From NCBI GenBank assembly GCA_025055015.1, contig JANWYQ010000102.1, positions 1-47,115 on the forward strand: DNA of 47,115 nt. The letters run 5' to 3'. Positions 40,894 through 47,115 of this stretch are shown here, in pieces. Made by a program: the position numbers and the translations under genes. The notes under the pieces were generated by a model. The model ran no database searches. It was not told the origin of the DNA and saw only the letters and a list, made by a program, of their open reading frames with translations. Position 1 is the stretch's first letter. Each line of letters opens with the position of its first letter. The stretch comes from Caldilineales bacterium. Its GTDB lineage: Bacteria; Chloroflexota; Anaerolineae; JAAEKA01.

Positions 40894-42036
40894 TCACTCT
40901 CCCTGCGTGCACAGCTTCTCCTCGGTGAGGGTCTCCGTGATCGGCTTGCGCTCCCAGATGTGATCAAGGGCCTCGTTGATGGCCGGGATGTCGGGAACCT
41001 GCACCATTGCGCCCTGGGCCGTAGTGTGGCCAACGACGAGAGGGGGACGCAGCACCAGGCCGTGGAGGCGGCCGGTGTCTATGGTGGCGCCCAGGGGAGC
41101 CAGCTCCAGCAGGGTGGGCAGGTCTAGGTCCGTGTCCACGCTGCTGCGCAGGGCGCGCCAGAGCGCGGGCAAGCGCGGCAGGAGCTCGGCGTCCAACGCC
41201 CGCTTGCGCAGGGCCAGGAGCACCTGCTGCTGCCGCCGAGCCCGATCGAAGTCGCTGGTGGTTTTGCGCGAGCGCGCGTAGTACAGCGCCTGCTCGCCAG
41301 TCATGTGGTAGGTGCCGGGCTCTAGGGTGCCCTGGCCGAAGAAGCGCCAGAACAGGTCGTCGTAGATCGGACACTCCACCGTGATGTCCACCCCACCGAC
41401 GGCGTCCACCACCTTTTTAAACCCGCTGAAGTCAATGCGCACGTAGTTGTGGATGGGGATGCCGAAGTTGCGTTCGATAGTGCTGACCAACACCGGCACG
41501 CCGCTGCCCTTGCGCCGCTGCTCGGCGAAGAAGTACGCCGTGTTGATGCGGGAGTAGCCGATGGTCGGGATGGGCAGGTACAGGTCGCGCGGCAGGCTGA
41601 TCATGGCAGCCCGGCCGTTGGCCTTGTCAATGGCGACGATGATGATGGTGTCGGTGCGGCCGATGTAATCTATGTCCGCCTGGTCGGTGCCGATCAACAG
41701 GATGTTGTAGGTGTGTTGGAGGGGATGACCCTCCTCGCCGGCAGCCGTAGGAGTCGCCGTGGGCTGGCTGCCGGGCTCCACCGGCTCGTTGGGCGCGATC
41801 GGCGACGCGTCGCCGGGCATCGACTCCTCCCCTTCCCGGCGCAGAGCGAGAACGGCCTCGGGCGTGCTCGACGCCACGGCCAAGGCGGGGCTGTTGGGCA
41901 GCGGCGCGGCGTTGGCCGGGTCAAGGGGCTGACGGGTCGCCAACACCTCTGGCCCGAAGGCCGCGCTGGCGCAGCCCGTCAGCGCCAGCGACAGGATACC
42001 CAACAACAGCACGCAGATGATCGGCGATCGAGGCAT
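40894..42036 (-). CDS. LytR-CpsA-Psr (LCP) family protein with lipobox
   Basis: 380 residues from ATG 42036. The N-terminal signal ends in a lipobox-like LALTGCAS (Cys ~21), unlike most LCP proteins, which have an uncleaved helix. A Thr/Pro-rich linker reaches ~110. The LCP domain (~115-300) has NILLIGTDQADIDYIGRTDT, ISLPRDLYLPIPTIGYSRIN, IPIHNYVRIDFSGFKKVVDA and the end motif GEQALYYARSRKTTSDFDRA-R-RQQQVL. LCP enzymes transfer undecaprenyl-linked glycopolymers to the cell wall or other acceptors. It converges on the kinase gene with an 18-base gap. Confidence 0.9.
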   Translation of the reverse strand: MPRSPIICVLLLGILSLALTGCASAAFGPEVLATRQPLDPANAAPLPNSPALAVASSTPEAVLALRREGEESMPGDASPIAPNEPVEPGSQPTATPTAAGEEGHPLQHTYNILLIGTDQADIDYIGRTDTIIIVAIDKANGRAAMISLPRDLYLPIPTIGYSRINTAYFFAEQRRKGSGVPVLVSTIERNFGIPIHNYVRIDFSGFKKVVDAVGGVDITVECPIYDDLFWRFFGQGTLEPGTYHMTGEQALYYARSRKTTSDFDRARRQQQVLLALRKRALDAELLPRLPALWRALRSSVDTDLDLPTLLELAPLGATIDTGRLHGLVLRPPLVVGHTTAQGAMVQVPDIPAINEALDHIWERKPITETLTEEKLCTQGE

Positions 42037-42070
42037 AGCAGCGTTCAGGCCGTGGCCGGCGCCATCGGCC

Positions 42071-42106
42071 TTTTCAGCATTATACCCTGAAAACGTCCAG
42101 GGCCAA
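42071..42106 (-). promoter_or_regulatory. Promoter of the LCP gene with a palindrome over the -10 box
   Basis: On the minus strand TTGGCC (42101-42106), a 16-base spacer and TATAAT (42079-42084). TTTTCAG (42071-42077) and CTGAAAA (42087-42093) form an inverted repeat centred on the -10 box, a possible operator. Confidence 0.6.
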
Positions 42107-42119
42107 ATTGTTGACCCGG

Positions 42120-43349
42120 CTAAGCCAGCAGCCAGAGGCGCAGGCGGTTCAGGGCGGCGTTGCTCGCCCAGCGCTGCGAGATCTCGCCGGTGCCCCCGAA
42201 GTCCAAGCGATGGTGCTCGGCGCCCCCCTGCCAGGCCAGCGCGATGTGGGTCTCTCCCCGGTAGCGGCCGTAGGGTCCGGCGTCGGGGTCTAGGGTGCCG
42301 CACACGGCCAGGGCCACGCTGGGCTTCTCGCTAGCCAGCAGCCACTGCGCCAGCTCGTCGGCAGCCGCAGCGCTCACCAACGGCGCGCTCAGGGCCGTCG
42401 GCAGCTCGGCCACGCTCGCCGCCACCCACGCCCCACGCAGCACCCGGCCGCCCTCGGTGGTGGAACGCAGCCGCTGCGCCACCTGCCCGCCGGTGTTCGT
42501 CTCCAGGACGGCCAGGGTGTGTCCCCTCTCCGCCAGCAGCCGGGCGACCACGGCCTCCAGCTCCTCGCTCCCTTCGCCGTAGATGGCCGCCCCCAAGCGG
42601 CTGCGCACCTCTGCGGCCACGGCCTCGATCATAGCATCGGCCTCGGCTTCGCTCCGCGCGCGGGCGGCGATCCGGATGTCCACCTGGCCCAGGTGGGCCG
42701 CCAGTCCCACCGTCGGGTTGCTCCCGCGCATCAAGTCGGCGATGACCGCGTCTATGGCGCTCTCGCCCATGCCCACGGTGCGCAGGGTGCGGGCCTTGAT
42801 CCAGACCCGATCGGGCCCCAACAGCTCGACCAGCCAGGGCTCCACCGTCTCCTGCATCAGGTGCTTCAGCTCCCGCGGCACCCCCGGCAGGCAGACCAGC
42901 CACGCCGGCGGCCGGCCCGGCCGCTCCACCGGCACCCGGAAGCCCGGCGCCGTGCCCACCGGGTTGGGAATGGGGACGGCGCCCTCAGGCAGGAAGGCCT
43001 GGCGGCGGTTGTTCTCCCCCGGCTGCCGTCCCCACCGGGCAAAAAGGGCCTGCACGTCGCGCCAGCACTCCTCGTGGAGACGCAGGGGGCGGCCGGTGGC
43101 ACGCGCCGCCGCGTCCCGGGTCACGTCGTCCACGGTGGGCCCTAGGCCGCCGCTGACGATCACCACGTCGGCGCGGCCTAGGGCCTGGCGCATGGCAAAG
43201 GCGATGCGCTCCTCGTTGTCGCCGACGGTGGTCTTGTAGAAGAGGTTGATCCCCAGGTCACGCAGCCGGCGGGCCAGCCAGGCCGCGTTGGTGTCCACGA
43301 TCTCGCCCAGCAGGATCTCCGTGCCGGTGGTGATGATCTCGGCGTCCAT
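42120..43349 (-). CDS. cinA: CinA-family protein (competence/damage-inducible protein A; nicotinamide-nucleotide pathway)
   Basis: 409 residues. The N-terminal MoCF/COG1058 domain is complete: IITTGTEILLGEIVDTNAAW, ADVVIVSGGLGPTVDDVTRD, PGFRVPVERPGRPPAWLVCL, PGVPRELKHLMQ. This domain hydrolyses ADP-ribose or FAD in studied proteins. The C-terminal CinA domain (~255-409) normally carries AESCTGG; here it reads VLETNTGGQVAQRL, and the following strand-turn region is also altered, so NMN deamidase activity is doubtful. It lies in the same direction as the CpXC gene 16 bases upstream. Confidence 0.9.
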   Translation of the reverse strand: MDAEIITTGTEILLGEIVDTNAAWLARRLRDLGINLFYKTTVGDNEERIAFAMRQALGRADVVIVSGGLGPTVDDVTRDAAARATGRPLRLHEECWRDVQALFARWGRQPGENNRRQAFLPEGAVPIPNPVGTAPGFRVPVERPGRPPAWLVCLPGVPRELKHLMQETVEPWLVELLGPDRVWIKARTLRTVGMGESAIDAVIADLMRGSNPTVGLAAHLGQVDIRIAARARSEAEADAMIEAVAAEVRSRLGAAIYGEGSEELEAVVARLLAERGHTLAVLETNTGGQVAQRLRSTTEGGRVLRGAWVAASVAELPTALSAPLVSAAAADELAQWLLASEKPSVALAVCGTLDPDAGPYGRYRGETHIALAWQGGAEHHRLDFGGTGEISQRWASNAALNRLRLWLLA

Positions 43350-43365
43350 GCGGCGATGGCGACCC

Positions 43366-44868
43366 TCAGCGCATGAGCTGCGCCTGGGAGCGGATCTGGC
43401 GCAAACGACGGGCTACCTGGGCGTCGCCGTTAGCCTCCATCTGGCTGGCCAGGGCGTCCAGCGCCTCCATGAACTGGTCGGTGAGCATGGCCTTGTTCTC
43501 GGCCAGGATCTGACGTGTCTGTCGCGGATAGTCCGCCGCCAAGAGCCGATTGATCAGGGCCACCTCGGGCGGCGCACTCTGCTCCACGATCTCCATGACC
43601 GCGTCCCAGACCGCCTGCAGCTTCTCCAGGGCTTGGTCGGCCCTGCGGCGCTCCGCCTCCTGCAGGTTGGCCGCCAGCACCGAGAGGAAGGTCTCGTCTA
43701 TCAGGTCGGCGCGCTCGGCCACCGCCTGACGTACGTCGTCTGCGGCCAGGATCTCGTTCAACACCGCCACGGCCTGCTGCACCACTGCGCGCTGGAGCTG
43801 GTCCAGGCGTCGCGTGTACTCCAGGATGTGGTCGCGCAGGCTGGCCAGGCGCTTGGCCTCGGCCACGTCCCCGCGGGCCTGGGCGGCCTCGCTGCGCTCG
43901 GTCAACGCCTGGAAGAAGGTGTAGCCCACCAGCGGCCGCGCGGCGGTCACCAGGGCCTCCACCACGCGCTCGTCCTGGGCCGAAACCACCATCTCCAACA
44001 GCTCCTCCGGGGAGGTGTCGGGCTTGAGCTGGGCCAGGGCGGCCCGCTGCCGCTGCACGCTCTCGCCCCACGAGGTAAGCTCGATCAGCCGCTCCCGCAG
44101 GTCCACCAGCAAGTGGGCGCCGCTCTCGTCGCCGGCCGCCACCGACGAGTTGATCAGCGACTGGAGCAGCGCGAAGAACTCGTCGTCCATCTCCGCGTTG
44201 CGGTCCTTCACCAGTTGCCGCAGCCCTTCGGGGTCCTGGAGGGCTGTGAGCGCCTGATCCAGCAGCTGAAGTTGGCGGCGCTGCTTGTCCAGCATCTCGC
44301 GGGTGATCCCCTCGAACTCCAGGATCTTCTCCAGTAGGCTCTGGTAGGTGAGGAACTGCTTGGGCGTGAGCATGTAGCCGCGGCGAGCCTCCGGCGGCAG
44401 GTTGTCCATCAGCCGCCGGCTGAGCTGGCCGATCACCTCCTGCTGCTTGTTGGCGCCCGCCTGCTCGGGCACGTAGACGCCCAGGAAGTTGTGCTCTGGG
44501 TCGTGATACAGCAAGGGGGTGGCGATGGCGCCGCCGACGCCACAACGGGGGCACACAGCTACGTTGAGCTGGCCACTGAGCAGCAGCGGCTTCAGCACCG
44601 GGTCCTGGCCCACGTCAATGACGTTGAAGACCTGGATGGGGTAGGTGGCGCCGCAGTTGGGACAGTTCACCCCCATCACCTGAGGAGGGAACTTCAGACG
44701 AACGGCGCGGCGGCCTAGGTCGGCCGTCGGCTGAGCGGCCTGCGGCTCAGCAGGCTGCGGCGAGGGCGGCGGGGCGGACGCGGGCTGTGGCGCTGGAGCC
44801 GGCGGCTCTGGTCGCTCGCTGCTGGGACGACGGGCCGAGGAGTAGCCTTTGGGGGTGAGAATGGTCAC
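43366..44868 (-). CDS. CpXC-domain protein with long coiled-coil region
   Basis: 500 residues from GTG 44868. A Pro/Ala-rich N-terminus (~20-50) precedes a CpXC zinc-ribbon-like domain at ~65-140 with VNCPNCGATYPIQVFNVID, DPVLKPLLLSGQLNVAVCPR, CG and LYHDPEHNFLGVYVPEQ. The rest (~150-500) is helical and charged (GITREMLDKQRRQLQLLDQA, LAALQ-type runs, GDVAEAKRLASLRDHILEYT). Function unknown. Transcribed with cinA, which follows 16 bases later. Confidence 0.82.
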   Translation of the reverse strand: MTILTPKGYSSARRPSSERPEPPAPAPQPASAPPPSPQPAEPQAAQPTADLGRRAVRLKFPPQVMGVNCPNCGATYPIQVFNVIDVGQDPVLKPLLLSGQLNVAVCPRCGVGGAIATPLLYHDPEHNFLGVYVPEQAGANKQQEVIGQLSRRLMDNLPPEARRGYMLTPKQFLTYQSLLEKILEFEGITREMLDKQRRQLQLLDQALTALQDPEGLRQLVKDRNAEMDDEFFALLQSLINSSVAAGDESGAHLLVDLRERLIELTSWGESVQRQRAALAQLKPDTSPEELLEMVVSAQDERVVEALVTAARPLVGYTFFQALTERSEAAQARGDVAEAKRLASLRDHILEYTRRLDQLQRAVVQQAVAVLNEILAADDVRQAVAERADLIDETFLSVLAANLQEAERRRADQALEKLQAVWDAVMEIVEQSAPPEVALINRLLAADYPRQTRQILAENKAMLTDQFMEALDALASQMEANGDAQVARRLRQIRSQAQLMR

Positions 44869-44897
44869 GGGAGAGCTTCCTTTTTTTCGGGTTGTGT

Positions 44898-44920
44898 GCC
44901 TGGCGGTCCGGTTGCCAGGC
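44898..44920 (-). other. Hairpin between panC and the CpXC gene
   Basis: GCCTGGC (44898-44904) pairs with GCCAGGC (44914-44920). It lies in the 83-base gap downstream of panC. On the minus strand it is followed by AACCCGAAAAAAA rather than a U-run, so a terminator role is uncertain. Confidence 0.4.
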
Positions 44921-44951
44921 GGCGCAGCAGACGAGGCGCCGGGCTCGTGGC

Positions 44952-45785
44952 CTAGGTGAGGAGAATGTTGTCAATCAGCCGGGCGCGGCCGATGCGCACG
45001 GCCATGGACACCAGCGCCGGGGCCATCACCTGCTCCAGCTCCTGGAGCGTGGCGGCGTCGGCCACGCTGACGTACTCCACCTGAGCCAGCGGCTCGGCCG
45101 CCAGCACGTCCAGGGCAATTTGGCGCAGCCGGCCGGCGTCCCGCTCGCCGCTGCGATAGGCCGCCTCCACTGCCTGCAGGCTGCGGTAGAGCACCGGCGC
45201 CGCCTGCCGCTGTTCGGGAGTGAGGTAGGTGTTGCGGCTACTCATGGCCAGGCCATCGGGCTCCCGCACCGTGGGACAGACCACGATCTCCAAAGGGAAG
45301 TTTAGGTCCGCGGTCATCTGCTGGATGACCCGCACCTGTTGCGCGTCCTTCTGGCCGAAGTAGGCGCGCTGCGGCTGGGTCAGGTTGAAGAGCTTGGCCA
45401 CCACCGTCGCCACCCCCCGGAAGTGGCCCGGCCGGCGGGCGCCCTCCAGCGGCTGCGCGACCTGCTCCACAGTGACATAGGTCTGGAAGCCGGGCGGGTA
45501 GATCTCGGCCACCTCGGGCGCAAACACCAGGTCGGCGCCCACCTGCTCCAGCAGAGCCAGGTCGCGGGCCAGGTCGCGCGGGTAGGCGGCGAAGTCCTCG
45601 GTGGGGCCGAACTGGGTGGGGTTGACAAAGATGGTAACGATGACGCTGGCGTTCTCCTGGCGCGCCCGGCGCACCAGGGCCAGATGGCCTTCGTGCAGAA
45701 AGCCCATGGTGGGCACCACGCCCACCGGCTCCGGCATGGCTGCGCGGGCCGCGCGCAGCGCAGCGATGGTCGTAACGACCTGCAT
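44952..45785 (-). CDS. panC: Pantothenate synthetase PanC
   Basis: 277 residues from ATG 45785 with GAGGAG 6 bases upstream. It joins pantoate and beta-alanine using ATP. Signature motifs: GVVPTMGFLHEGHLALVRRA (the HIGH-like HEGH), FVNPTQFGPTEDFAAYPRD, PPGFQTYVTV, RPGHFRGVATVVAKLFNL, AYFGQKDAQQVRVIQQM and the KMSKS-like MSSRNTYLTPEQR. Length is typical. It lies divergent from coaX, which encodes a later step of CoA synthesis. Confidence 0.97.
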   Translation of the reverse strand: MQVVTTIAALRAARAAMPEPVGVVPTMGFLHEGHLALVRRARQENASVIVTIFVNPTQFGPTEDFAAYPRDLARDLALLEQVGADLVFAPEVAEIYPPGFQTYVTVEQVAQPLEGARRPGHFRGVATVVAKLFNLTQPQRAYFGQKDAQQVRVIQQMTADLNFPLEIVVCPTVREPDGLAMSSRNTYLTPEQRQAAPVLYRSLQAVEAAYRSGERDAGRLRQIALDVLAAEPLAQVEYVSVADAATLQELEQVMAPALVSMAVRIGRARLIDNILLT

Positions 45786-45881
45786 GATGATCTCCTCTTG
45801 CAGCGCCCGGCAGCCGGTAAGGTGAGTGCGGACGCTGCCCAAACGGAAAGCGCCCTCCGGCCAGGAGAGGCGCCACCCTGC

Positions 45882-45910
45882 ATTCTATGTACAATGGGCT
45901 GCGGTGTCAA
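45882..45910 (-). promoter_or_regulatory. Promoter for panC
   Basis: On the minus strand TTGACA (45905-45910), 17-base spacer, TAGAAT (45882-45887). The start would be near 45875, giving a leader of about 90 bases. Confidence 0.8.
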
Positions 45911-45916
45911 AGCAGG

Positions 45917-46019
45917 GGAGCTCGCACCTGGGGGTGCGAACTCCGCGGGTTGTTTCTCTGCGATGGCCTTGCCGCCGGGCACCGGGCCGGTGGAGTTCGC
46001 ACCTGGGGGTGCGAACTCC
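45917..46019. repeat. Two copies of a perfect or near-perfect 28-base palindrome
   Basis: At 45992-46019 GGAGTTCGCACC and GGTGCGAACTCC form a perfect 12-bp stem with loop TGGG. A second copy at 45917-45944 has one change (GGAGCTCGCACC). Each is followed by GCGG and the copies are 75 bases apart, in the panC-coaX divergent region. Confidence 0.85.
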
Positions 46020-46028
46020 GCGGTGCTT

Positions 46029-46091
46029 CACCGTTCACCGTTTACCGTTCACTGTTCACCGTTCACCGTTTACCGCTCACCGTTCACCGCT
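46029..46091. repeat. Nine tandem 7-base repeats
   Basis: Units of the form CACCGTT with TACCGTT, CACTGTT, TACCGCT and CACCGCT variants, in perfect 7-base register over 63 bases. The same motif appears in short form at 21792-21810. It ends where the coaX promoter begins. Confidence 0.9.
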
Positions 46092-46119
46092 TGCCACACG
46101 ATGGCCTTTGTGGTACCTT
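46091..46119 (+). promoter_or_regulatory. Probable promoter for coaX
   Basis: TTGCCA (46091-46096), 17-base spacer, TACCTT (46114-46119), about 40 bases before the coaX start. Confidence 0.55.
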
Positions 46120-46160
46120 AGGCCGAGCCTTCCCATCCCCCGCCCCAGGAGAGACCGTCC

Positions 46161-46931
46161 ATGCTTCTCTGCGTTGACATCGGCAACACCAACATCGTCC
46201 TCGGCCTGTACGCCGGCGGCCGCCAAGTCTCCCACTATCGCATGCGCACCGTCCACGAAGCCACGGCGGACGAGTACGGCTCGGCCATCTGCTCGATGCT
46301 GGAGCGCGCCCAGGTGGCTGCCGCTGACCTGGACGGCGTCGCCCTGTGCAGCGTGGTGCCCCGGCTCAGCCAGACCTTCGACGAGGTAGCCCGCACGTAC
46401 CTGGGGCGCGACGTGCTGCACGTGGACGCCAGCCTGGACCTCGGCCTGCGGATTGCGGTTGATCGGCCGCAGGAGGTCGGCGCGGATCGGCTGGTGAACA
46501 GCGTGGCGGCCTACCACCTGCTGGGCGGGCCGACCTGCGTGGTGGACTTCGGCACGGCCACCAAGTTCGACGTGGTGTCGGCCGATGGGGTCTTCCTGGG
46601 GGGAGCGATCGCGCCCGGCCTGGGCATTGCGTCGGAGGCGTTGTTCAGCCGCGCCAGCAAGCTATATCGGGTCACCTTGACTCATCCCGGCCGGGTGATC
46701 GGCCGCAACACGGTGGAGGCGATGCAGGCCGGCACCTTCGTAGGGTACCTGTGCCTGGTGGAGGGGATGGTGGACCGCATTCGAAACGAGGTAGGAGCGC
46801 CGATGAACGTGCTGGCCACCGGCGGCTTGGCGCCCCTGGTTGCGCCCCACGTGGACCGCATTCAGCGAGTGGAGCCGTGGCTAACGCTAGAGGGGCTGCG
46901 GCTGATCTGGGAGCGCTGCCGGCCCGCCTAG
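46161..46931 (+). CDS. coaX: Type III pantothenate kinase CoaX
   Basis: 256 residues from ATG 46161 with AGGAGAG 7 bases upstream. It phosphorylates pantothenate, the first committed step of CoA synthesis. Type III signatures: MLLCVDIGNTNIVLGLYAGG (the DIGNTN phosphate-1 loop), QEVGADRLVNSVAAYHLLGG, CVVDFGTATKFDVVSADGVF, LGGAIAPGLGIASEALFSRA, and a C-terminal NVLATGGLAPLVAPH. Length is normal. It lies divergent from panC across a repeat-rich 375-base spacer (45786-46160). Confidence 0.97.
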   Translation: MLLCVDIGNTNIVLGLYAGGRQVSHYRMRTVHEATADEYGSAICSMLERAQVAAADLDGVALCSVVPRLSQTFDEVARTYLGRDVLHVDASLDLGLRIAVDRPQEVGADRLVNSVAAYHLLGGPTCVVDFGTATKFDVVSADGVFLGGAIAPGLGIASEALFSRASKLYRVTLTHPGRVIGRNTVEAMQAGTFVGYLCLVEGMVDRIRNEVGAPMNVLATGGLAPLVAPHVDRIQRVEPWLTLEGLRLIWERCRPA

Positions 46932-46960
46932 CGTTTTTCGGCTGCGCTCGAAATCTGAGC

Positions 46961-46989
46961 TTGACAGCCTGGCGCAATTGGGGTAAGAT
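46961..46989 (+). promoter_or_regulatory. Promoter for the gene at the right edge
   Basis: TTGACA (46961-46966), 17-base spacer, TAAGAT (46984-46989), transcription start near 46996. Confidence 0.8.
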
Positions 46990-47040
46990 TACGTCGAGTT
47001 TGTGCCCATGGCCTGTCTGAAATAGCCGCCGGAGAGTTCC

Positions 47041-47115
47041 ATGCGCTGTCTAAGACGATCTGCCCTCGCCCTGACCCTAAGCCTCGGTCTGCTGTTGGTT
47101 GCTGTCTCGGCTGTC
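47041..47115 (+). CDS. Secreted or lipid-anchored protein, N-terminus only
   Basis: ATG at 47041 with GGAGAG 5 bases upstream, 45 bases after the predicted transcript start. The 25 visible codons begin MRCLRRSALALTLSLGLLLV: basic residues then a hydrophobic core, a signal peptide. The rest is beyond the window, so the family is unknown. Confidence 0.65.
   Translation, partial: MRCLRRSALALTLSLGLLLVAVSAV

Noticed and set aside
46029-46091. Iterons of a replication origin
   Set aside because: No replication initiator gene or DnaA boxes nearby, and the 7-base unit also occurs elsewhere in the window.

Overview
The window is GC-rich bacterial chromosome, most likely from the phylum Chloroflexota. 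I infer this from the mix of a SARP/BTAD-type regulator, a CpXC-domain protein, a bacterial Elp3 beside a Trm9-like methyltransferase, a two-S1-domain protein divergent from the housekeeping sigma factor, and short palindromic and heptameric repeats. There is no rRNA or tRNA gene, CRISPR array, transposase, integrase, capsid or terminase gene. Sigma70-type promoters close to TTGACA-17-TATAAT are easy to see in the right half.

Left half (1-26100, all minus strand): one long, tightly packed operon encodes a contractile injection system of the extracellular/cytoplasmic (eCIS, Afp/PVC-like) type. In order of transcription: a small conserved protein, a DUF4255 tube terminator (Afp16-like), a conserved unknown, sheath 1, tube 1, an oversized sheath 2, tube 2 with a Gly-rich tail, a LysM protein (Afp7-like), a small conserved protein, a split hub/spike (gpD then gpV, together equivalent to Afp8), a protein with a C-terminal membrane segment, gp25 (Afp9), gpJ-like (Afp11), a beta-propeller/gpI fusion (Afp12), two large fibre-position proteins, a conserved protein in the Afp14 position, and an AAA+ ATPase (Afp15) that runs off the left edge. 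Many junctions overlap by 4 bases, which suggests translational coupling. The most unusual parts are a maltose-binding-protein-like solute-binding domain fused to the second fibre-position protein, an apparent NTF2-like domain inserted in sheath 2, matching GFSAG-type low-complexity segments in two neighbouring structural proteins, and the membrane-anchored component.

Boundary (26101-27780): about 600 bases upstream of the operon hold 2.2 copies of a 178-base tandem repeat packed with hairpins, followed by a BTAD-family regulator transcribed towards the operon. That regulator is the obvious candidate to control it.

Right half (27782-47115): ordinary chromosomal genes in short divergent or convergent units. 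They are a tRNA wobble-uridine pair (Trm9-like methyltransferase and Elp3), a membrane-anchored beta-repeat protein, an S1-domain protein divergent from RpoD, a HAD phosphatase, a phosphatidylserine-decarboxylase-like protein that lacks the pyruvoyl serine, an ECF sigma/anti-sigma/bactofilin-like operon, two overlapping deoxynucleoside kinase genes (the first apparently fused to a MazG-like domain), an LCP-family protein, CinA, a CpXC protein, and the coenzyme A genes panC and coaX arranged divergently. A secreted protein begins at the right edge.
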